Of a stretch of DNA of 64,000 nucleotides, positions 55,970-64,000 are shown piece by piece. This DNA is from Mercenaria mercenaria (lineage: Eukaryota > Mollusca > Bivalvia > Venerida > Veneridae): NCBI RefSeq assembly GCF_021730395.1, contig NC_069361.1, positions 69,325,001-69,389,000 of the forward strand, written 5' to 3'. The first letter of the stretch is position 1; every line of letters starts with the position of its first letter. Under the pieces are notes generated by a model, which was not told where the DNA came from, ran no database searches, and was given only the letters and a program-made list of their open reading frames with translations. The position numbers and the translations under genes were made by a program.

Positions 55970-57925
55970 TAACGTTGTAAACTGATCCCAATAGAATAAT
56001 GACAGATGATTTATAAAGAATAATGACCCCTTTTCTATAAAATACTGACACCCCTTGCAAAATAATGACCCCTACGTAACATATTACTTAAATTCTCTAT
56101 ATCAATTCAAGTCACTGTCGTGATTCTATTGGTTATATTTGTTTTTGTTGTTGTTGTTTCTGCTGCTTGTTGGACTGAGACTATCGGTGTAGATAATATC
56201 GACTGATTTAATGTCAAATTACCTCCCTTTGTTTCAAATTGAAATGGGTGTATCTCAGTAACCAATAAAGATAATTATTTGAAATGCCATTAATTAATGC
56301 CATCAGATGGACTCGGACAGTAAGGGTAGATAACTTTTGACTGAATTTGTGACAAATTACCTCCCTTCATTTTCGTTGACTCCTTATTCAGCGGCTCGGG
56401 TTTGATTCCCTGGCGGGGAATCTGGAAAATGTGAAAACAATGTTTCCCACTCAACTAGAGGAGTACTGGTAAGCAGCCCAGCCTTACTGGATTGAAAACC
56501 AGGCATCCTCGCCGCCTGAAAACTAGCCAATGTTTTGGCTATCTAAAAGAAGGCGTTAAACTGAGTAGGAATAATATGAATATGAACAAATCTATGAAAA
56601 ATAAATAGTGGCCTTACAGTGATTTTTTTTTCACAAACAGCAATTACATTAAGATTTTGTAACGTTGTAACTTGTGTTACGTCAAATGACATTTAGGCTA
56701 CTTCAATGATGCACTCGATGCAAATATTTGCTTCTATCGCATTTTGTGAAATATTTCATGGAAAGACCCTCTTTTTTATTTCATAAACTTGTTTGGAATT
56801 TCCTAGCAAAAAGACTGCGTAAGTCGTTAGTAAATTGAATCGTTTTCCGTGGACCAAATCGTCGTATTGTGCTACAATAAGATCAAAAGAATCGTGCATT
56901 TTTAAAAACATTTAACACCCACCATAGCGACATTTTATGAAATTTCCGATTGACAACACTGACTTGTATCATTCTGTTTCCCTTGTCAAGAGCATCCGCA
57001 GGTTGTTTTTGAAATTAGTCCAACGAAATAGATAAGCCATTTTAACTCCAGATACTTCAAGTTTTCATTAATTGTACGAAACAGCCCTTTGCTAAACAAA
57101 AAAGGAAGATAAAAGATCTGAATCGTACAAAATGAAGGAGAGGTGGTCTTGTATATGAATACCAAATATCAGGGCAATACGATATCTTTACTTTTCGACC
57201 ATTATTACGTCGATCGACGTCAAAGAAGTCTGGCAAGCCACCTTAATTCACTTTATTCTTCGAATTGCGGTGGCATAGCAACGCATCTTAAAACCAGCTT
57301 TCCCGGTTGAGGCCGAATTACACATCCTCTTTTAAAAATTTAAATACTTACCACTTTTGTGAGCATCAGTGGCGCAATGGTAGCGAGCTTGCTTATTAAA
57401 GCGGATAGGTCTCACCAAAGGGATATTGTTTCGCCATATCAAACCTTTGCCAATAGAAACAGATGACCTAATGGAAGGGGGATACATAAAGGAATCATTT
57501 TGCAACTTTCAATGTACACGGTAAAACATACTTAGAACATAGATCAATAAACTCCTGCTTTAAAGGTGCATGACCATTTTGTTGCAGACATGTTTAAGAT
57601 CTAAATGTTACCTATAAACGTTTCATGCTTCAAGTATTTCAACAGGCTTAAGTTTTATTTTTCCAAGATTCGGTGAGATAGTACCTTTGACAGCCTCGTA
57701 ACTTTGAAACATCGTATTATATGCAAGGTATAATATATAAAGAAAAAGGTAACAAAGGGCCATAACTCCCGAACAGGTGGAGCAAATCCTGCACAACTAG
57801 GCATAATACTATGACCGTTGGGGTAGAGGGGTCATTTTTTATATAACATAATGACCGGGGGTCATTATTCTATACAGAATAATGAAAGGGGGTCTTTTTT
57901 CTATGGGGGTCAATTTACAACGTTA
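55970..57925. mobile_element. Non-autonomous DNA element of 1.96 kb
   Basis: Ends TAACGTTGTAAACTGATCCC and GGGGGTCAATTTACAACGTTA are imperfect inverted repeats. Subterminal AATAATGACCCC words are repeated at the left and appear inverted at the right (GGGGTCATTATTCTATA). The interior has no transposase frame. A TA target is possible from the outermost bases. A tRNA-SINE-like segment lies inside at about 56385-56570. The element lies within 180 bp of the first visible protease exon, in its upstream intron. Confidence 0.75.
56385..56570 (+). mobile_element. SINE-like segment nested in the 1.96-kb element
   Basis: CGGCTCGGGTTTGATTCCCT resembles a pol III B box. After it come CTGGATTGAAAACCAGGCAT, CGCCGCCTGAAAACTAGCCA and the tail AAGAAGGCGTTAAACTGAG, which is of the same GGCGTTAAAC type as SINE-A. 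Confidence 0.5.
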
Positions 57926-58299
57926 TAAAGGCATTTCTTATCAGGAAAAATGTTTCAACTTTTTACATGCAGTTTTGTTTAGTTGCTAACGGATAACTAA
58001 ACTCTAGCAATGACTTCGGTATAGTATCTGAAGTTTTAAAGCCGACTTTAACTTATATTACTTTGACAAAAGCTTAGCCTGTCAGTTAACTAACTTTCAT
58101 CCTTTGTATTGACAGTCTTTCTATATGTTTTGATTTCTCAAGTTATAGCCCGGTAGGTTAGTACAATAAAGCTAAGCATAATTTCAACAGTTCAAGATAG
58201 TTTGTATCAAAACTATTATAGTTTTACTACTTCAAATTCGAAACCTATGCGAAAGTCTTAAATGTGGACAGCAGATAGTAAACTTGAAAATTATGTAAT

Positions 58300-59060
58300 G
58301 CGTTGATATCAGTGTTCGAAAAATCATGAAAAATACCATTTTAAGAAATGTCAGAGGAGATAAGAATGATTGCATTACACATACATTTAACTTTATCGAA
58401 TGGTATATTCAGTTTTTTTTTAGTTTTTTTGTTGTTGTTGTTTTTTTTTTTTTTTTTTTTTTGTTTTTTTTTTTTATTTTATTTTAGTGTTCGATAAACA
58501 CGAGTAAATTATATCGGTTTTGGCAAACTAAATTCTAAGGCAAAAATGGCACAGATTGTACATCTGGCCCCATGTTCGGTCTCAGCTGAGTTTGAGAACT
58601 AAATTCTATTTTCTATTTGTATCCATATTGAATGTTTAAAATCAAACATTAAATGTATGACTATTTTCAATAGACTATTGATGCGCAGTCTCAGCTGGAA
58701 TTTAATCTTGAAATTCTAGTAAAAGTTGCTGTTAGAATTGAAGTTCAAACTTGGCTTATAGTATAAGACATGACGAGAACAACGATGGAGAGAAGTGTAT
58801 CATCGCAAAATTGAGCCGAATATAAACGAATGGATGGATTTCCGTTTCAGTTTTTACTGACTTTCGGTAAGAGTTGAGACCCGACTGTCTTTAAGAAGCT
58901 TGGAAATTCGATCCATGCATTTATTTATTTTACACAACAATTATTTGTTAGTGGGAATCGTTATTTCTATAAATTCATAAATGATAAAAGAGTATAAATG
59001 CCTATAAAATACATTTAAAGTTGTTTTTTTTTTAGAAAACTTATCTGGGCTGGCACTTGT
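58300..59060 (+). repeat. Dispersed repeat, copy 2, with poly-T
   Basis: GTTGATATCAGTGTTCGAAA, TTTTAAGAAATGTCAGAGG, CACGAGTAAA, TTTTACACAACAATTA, TTTCTATAAATTC and ATAAAATACATT parallel 27460-27970. A T-rich tract (58409-58487) interrupts it. Confidence 0.45.
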
Positions 59061-59689
59061 CACTAAAACTCATCTGGTATGCTCTTTCTAAGATCTTAAC
59101 AAAACCATACTAAACTAGATATACAAAATCGAAAACCAATACTGACAATATTTTCCAACCCACAAAATAAATTACAAAGGTTGATTTCTACGATTTTGTG
59201 TTTTCGTGCCTTCGCTTCCAGATGCAAAGACAATTATGAAATTATGTTTTTCTGTCGAAGACAAGGGACGAAACATTTAAACTGTATGCTGTTGTCGTTA
59301 TGTATTTGTAGTGTCCTCATGCCTTCTTCCCAATCAGATGAAGACACAAAAAAGACAAATCGACAACTTGTCATCCTTTTGCGTCTCGTCCCGAACAACG
59401 AAGACACAACACATCGGCATTTTGCCTTTCTGTATACATGCTCAAAACAATTACAGAGACGTCGTTTTACAAAGAGTATCCCACCCATCTCCCTCGTGCT
59501 TCTAATTCTTTTCAAGTGTTTGTATTGTCGGGTGTGCATATCGGCCTGACTATTTTGCATGACAAAACTCGTACCACATTTAACTGCATGTGTACCAGAA
59601 GCAAAGACATTAGGACGCGAAAGAACGAAAACCTTTGTTGTGTCTCCGTATGTTCGGAGCAAAAACATGAAAAAATGAGTTACAAAACT
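59061..59689. other. Stretch open on both strands, unassigned
   Basis: Frames of 122 codons (+, 59181) and 157 codons (-, 59234) overlap. The DNA carries repeated GAAGACACAA and GTTTTCGTGCC words on both strands. This overlap suggests a low-complexity or element origin rather than a gene; no domain is recognised. Confidence 0.35.
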
Positions 59690-59701
59690 CTTTCCCAGTG
59701 A

Positions 59702-59901
59702 GCCCACCCGCTTAGCTCAGTAGGTAAGAGCGTCGGTCTACGGATCACGGGGTCTCTGATTCATGTGGGGAAGTTGGCAGTTACTTGAGGAGAACAGGTT
59801 TGTACTGGTTCAGAATCCAGGAACACTGGTTAGGTTAACTGCCCGCCGTTACATGACCGAAATACTGTTGAAAAACGGCGTTAAACCCAAAACAACAAAC
59901 A
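59702..59901 (+). mobile_element. SINE-A, copy 3, internally deleted
   Basis: The head CCGCTTAGCTCAGTAGGTAA and body ATGTGGGGAAGTTGGCAGTT to GGCGTTAAACCCAAAACAAC are present; about 100 bp between the B box and body are missing. The target duplication CTTTCCCAGTGA is at 59690-59701 and 59902-59913. Confidence 0.9.
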
Positions 59902-60212
59902 CTTTCCCAGTGACCCTGGTAATATATAAACGTGAACTAAACGTTTCGTTGCAGAAATATATCTTCAAGATTCCTGGAAGTAGTTCCATCGCGTGTCAGA
60001 TAATCCGGATTTAAATTGTTACATTGATAAAATTTAAAACTTTTAAATTATTGAGGGTAAATAAACCTTACGATAATCTCTAGTATAATATAGCACCAAC
60101 TTCAGTATGTGTACATAGTAATAATCATTCTTTCATTAGGTATCCAAGCAACTAAAGAATGATCATCCAATACTATTGGTTAGCGTATTATAAATATATT
60201 ATGCTTAGAAAA

Positions 60213-60553
60213 CACGGTGGGGAAATCACGTGACTAAATCGGATAACGTGCACGCAAAAGTGCTAAAAATAGGCCCGCTTCAGGTATGTTTTTTCACTAT
60301 AACTGTTTTGATCCGCAATTGTTTTAAACGAGATAACGTGCATAAACCCCGCAATAAAAAGCTCTTTCAGCGGATATATGTAACTTGATGAAACCCCCTC
60401 CCGTTTTTACGTAATCCTTGCCCAACCGATTCGAAAGATGCAAAATATTTTGGTAACGAACACGTCTGTTCACAAGTTACGCATCTAGGACATATTCTGC
60501 AGAGAACGTTGCGTGCACGTTATCCGATTTAGTCACGTGGTTTCCCCACCGTG
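60213..60553. mobile_element. MITE of 341 bp
   Basis: Left end CACGGTGGGGAAATCACGTG and right end CACGTGGTTTCCCCACCGTG are inverses with one mismatch. The match continues inward through ACTAAATCGGATAACGTGCA and CGCAA to about 45 bp. A CACGTG E-box lies in each terminal repeat. Confidence 0.85.
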
Positions 60554-62265
60554 GAAAAACAGATGTATACATGCAATTAAATAATTATATATTGATCAAT
60601 ATGAATCATTAATTTATTATTTTTGTATTTTGTCAGTTTGATGTTACTATTGAGACTTTTCAAGAAATTGGTGAAATTTGTATACAAATATCCTTCGGAT
60701 CTTCTGAAAAAAAATCCGTTGAAACTGAAAATATTTTGATACGTTCAAAGATTATGAGTCCAGAATTAGTTTTATACAAACTGTTGCTCTCTTCACACAT
60801 AATATTTGCTTTACATTGAGTTTAAATGTATTCATTATCGGGAGTATACACCGTAACTTAAAATTGTCAGAATAATTTGTATATCTGATAACACATAAGC
60901 ACAGATCGTGCTTGACTCTTTTTTCATGCTATCATTGCTATAATTATTGTTGAATTGCTCAAAATAATAAACGTTTTGGGTTAATAACAGTGTTAGTTGG
61001 ATCCAAGCATCACACATTCATTCAATAGTTAAAGGGAACCAGCTATTTGTTAAAGCAAGTACCCGTTATAAAATACTATGTACTAATTTGGACCAATCAA
61101 ATTATTAAAAAGAAAACGTTTGAAGTTTATAGGCTAAAGAGGAGTTACAGAATTTCAACAAGGTTTCGAGCTATTGGGCCAGCGCATAGGAGTTTTACCT
61201 TAAGAGTAGTTGAATGCTATAGACGATAGCAACTATAGGCTGAGCATCGGAAAGCTGAGGCAGAGACATAGGTTTTGGTGATCTACTGTGAAAGTAGGAG
61301 AGTTCCAACTTATACAGGAGGATCAGCGTAATTTGCAAAGTACAGCCACGGCATTAGGGTTATACCTATATGGTAGTTGAATGCTACAAGTGAAAACATA
61401 TAGGCGCTGAACATCGAGGTGTCAGGGTAATCTTACTGAGTTGCAGCTTCAATTAAGAGGACATAGGCTGAGCATTTATACGAAAGGACTCATATGTTGT
61501 TGTTCAAAGACATAGTCTGAAGGGAACTTCGACACTAAGACCATTTCAGTATAGTATCTCCAGCCTATAGGAGTTTAAGCTGTTGAGTTTTAGTTGAAGG
61601 TTGATAGTTGAAACATTGAATGATTTTTGCCTGATCCCTGAAGTTATCTAGCTCATAATTGAAATCATTTATAAATCATTGGTACACGAATCATTTAGGC
61701 AAGGCAGCTAGAGGAAAAAGATATACATTATTGCTTATCTAACATTTGATTCTCTGATACGAGATAGTTGGTGCTCAACCGCTATACGTTTTAACAAAGG
61801 GTATTCTACATCGTTTGTCAGTTAGTCTAAGACTTAGTCACATTAGCGACTGGACCCATTCATTGTTTAAGATACTAAAGGCATGGGCACTTCCCTGTGT
61901 CATATAACACGTTTTCTCACAGAAATCTCCTTTTATGGATATAATCGGGTTTATGATTTCGTGGCAAATATGTACGAGTTTTTTGCTAGTAGTAAAAAGT
62001 TGCCATTCGTGGTTTGATTTAGTCAGACCGTTCAGTTGTGAAATTTTCGAAAATATTTAAATTCTATAAAATCAAAACATTGTCCATAATTAATAATTAT
62101 ATTACACCATTTCACAAGGCTCACGGTATTTAATTCTAATTTCAGATTTACAGTTTGGCACGTGCATAAAAGGAAGTTTAGCCAATGTGAAATATATCAT
62201 GGACTCTATTTTCAGCATATAAAAAAATTGGTTTTCACACATAATTATACATGTATACTGTGTGA
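60554..62265. other. Intergenic stretch
   Basis: GTAGTTGAATGCTATAGACG (61203) and GTAGTTGAATGCTACAAGTG (61374), each followed by ATAGGC-TGA-CATCG words, suggest an old 172-bp tandem duplication. Nothing else is supported. Confidence 0.4.
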
Positions 62266-62490
62266 GGTTGGCAGAATAGCAGAATAACTCCAGCAGACTG
62301 GCAGAATAGCAGAATAACTGCAGCAAAATGACAGAATAGCAGAATAACTTCAGCAGAATGGCAGAATAACAGAAAAGCAGAATGACTCCAGCAGAATGGC
62401 AGAATAGCAGAAAAGCAGAATAATTCCAGCAAAAAAGCAGAACAACAGAATAACTCTAGCAGAATGGCAGAATAGCAGAATTACTCTGAA
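62266..62490. repeat. Minisatellite, 30-bp and 38-bp units
   Basis: Seven units of the type GCAGAATAGCAGAATAACTC plus CAGCAGAATG; two units are 38 bp through an added AGCAGAAT-like step. Confidence 0.85.
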
Positions 62491-64000
62491 ACTGAATCTT
62501 GAACTGAATAATTTGATTAAACGCCTATTTCTATACAAAGAGATATTCAATGGCGGTGAACGTAATAATAATAATAACGACAATAATGATATTAACAATC
62601 ATAACAACCTTATCTAAACAAAAAGTCATGACTGCAACCTTCCCCTCCGACATATACTGGAGTCTGTAATTTATACCGGCGCTCCAACTCTGCATTGAGT
62701 CACAGCTGTTTCTAATCCCGTACCGTACCCATACCGTACATTCGTATTCGTAAACTATAGGTTTTGTTCGGAGAAAGGCGGAAACTTTCATCGTTCTATA
62801 ATATAAAAATGCTTCAGAAACACATTAAAATCCGCTTATTAAGAAATCTGCCGTTTGATAATATGATATATCTCCAAGTCATTTGCTCAAACACTGAAAG
62901 AGTATTTCGTACCAACCTGCGTTGTATAAATGCCCGTTACACCCCACCTCGTTGTAATTTGATTTAAGAGAAATCTAATACGGTGACCTATCAATTTTCT
63001 TTTTGTTTTAGATTAGGTAGACATATCCAAAGGTATGTGCAGAGTTTGATAAAATTCAATTATGTGAAACTCGATAAAATAGCAGAAGTACCAACTTAAA
63101 ATTGAAAAAAAAAATATGCAAGAAAAGACCCTTGGGTCTGCTGAACAAGTATTCCTTTCTTTACAAAATAATTTTCTTTTGATTTCTCTGAGCATGTTTC
63201 AAATAGATATATTGTTTTCCGTTATAAAAATGCTTAGATATCAAATTTATGCTGATTATTGTACTTTACTGAAATATATTTTAGGATTATAGAAATTTTG
63301 AAAAATGTTAAAAATAGCACCATATCTAGGGGCAAATTAGATTGAAACAAAGCTGATGACCTAGTATTTTCATTTCATTTTTCAATACATCATAACATGA
63401 TCTTTTAATACAAAACATTTCATCAGAATCTATTAAAAAAAACTACGAAACTGTAGCGAACATCCTTAAATTTGTAAACATACGCCAACCAAACAAATGA
63501 TGAAAGATCGGGACTTTTTCAAAGATATGTTTTATTTCCGGTAATTTTCTGATATTCTGTTAAGCAACCGAATTGTATGCACAGCAATTAAGAAGAAATT
63601 ATGCAATATACTTTTAGTTTAAAATTTGGACCTATCTTTTTCCAGCCCAACAACAGACATGTATGTGTCACAAATCCGGCTTGTCCTCGAAATCAGTGCC
63701 AAAGGTTACTAGAACATAAATACAATAAATAAACAATCGCTTACTATGTTCCTGTAAGTCCCATATCGGGATCATCGACAATCACAGTTTGATCTTTTCC
63801 ACGAACATATAAAAATGTACTTTTATTCCTTTATTTACATTTCAAGCATGATGTTTCATATATACGTTCAAGAACGTAAATTTCGTGCTTTCCGACCCTC
63901 ATGGTGTGTAAACTTTTGTAATTGAAAGTATGGTGTATTCGACAAACCATTTGTAATGTCTGGCGGTAAATATCATTGACTGTATCATTTATGTTATCGA
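62491..64000. other. Intergenic stretch
   Basis: AT-rich, no gene supported. The short frames have no signature. Confidence 0.4.
62669..62677 (-). promoter_or_regulatory. Possible TATA box
   Basis: GGTATAAAT on the minus strand follows a short GCGCC run and lies about 45 bp before an ATG (near 62629) with a GT-type donor soon after. It is in the right orientation to serve the protease gene, but nothing links them. Confidence 0.15.

Noticed and set aside
59234-59707. Minus-strand gene of 157 residues
   Set aside because: The opposite strand is equally open, repeated words occur on both strands, and the frame ends at a SINE insertion.
1-64000. LTR retroelements, retroviral or Polinton-type remnants
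   Set aside because: I found no paired long terminal repeats and no polymerase, integrase or capsid-like frames; the only retroelement coding remnant is Penelope-like.

Overview
The window looks like nuclear DNA of a bivalve mollusc. It is AT-rich, has long introns with small phase-matched exons, and is packed with tRNA-derived SINEs, long perfect or near-perfect hairpin MITEs and mollusc-type tandem-containing interspersed repeats. Several repeats (the hairpin at 19.1 kb, the two SINE families ending in CGTTAAACCC, the AGGTCAAAGGTCAAGGTCA repeat at 36.3 kb) are ones I associate with bivalves, possibly venerid clams. The species is an inference from memory, not a database result.

Layout. 0-9.8 kb: no convincing gene; MITEs and hairpins. 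9.8-10.9 kb: 5'-truncated Penelope-like retroelement with a GIY-YIG endonuclease segment, three CRE-like TGACGTC motifs and a candidate hammerhead ribozyme. 11-14.6 kb: repeats. 14.75-22.64 kb (+): one complete gene of eight coding exons for a 500-residue SLC22-family transporter; all phases close only if intron 3 is a GC-AG intron. 23-30.1 kb: SINEs, a tandem-containing repeat, a short element with 8-bp target duplications carrying a tRNA-Thr-like sequence, and a 27-bp minisatellite. 30.66-36.09 kb (+): broken gene for a secreted coiled-coil C1q-domain protein, interrupted by a SINE in its long exon and a mariner in its intron. 36-46 kb: repeats, SINEs and long AT-rich stretches. 46.2-55.8 kb (-): three 3' exons of a gene for a trypsin-fold serine protease with a full His-Asp-Ser triad, joined to four 25-residue basic repeats; its 5' exon was not found. 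51.65-52.56, 55.97-57.93 and 60.21-60.55 kb: non-autonomous DNA elements. 58-64 kb: repeats, a 30-bp minisatellite and nothing firmly coding.

No operon-like logic is expected. The three host loci (organic-solute transporter, C1q recognition protein, protease) have no visible functional link. No LTR retroelement, retroviral or Polinton reading frame was seen. Exon boundaries were drawn by eye from splice motifs and phase bookkeeping.
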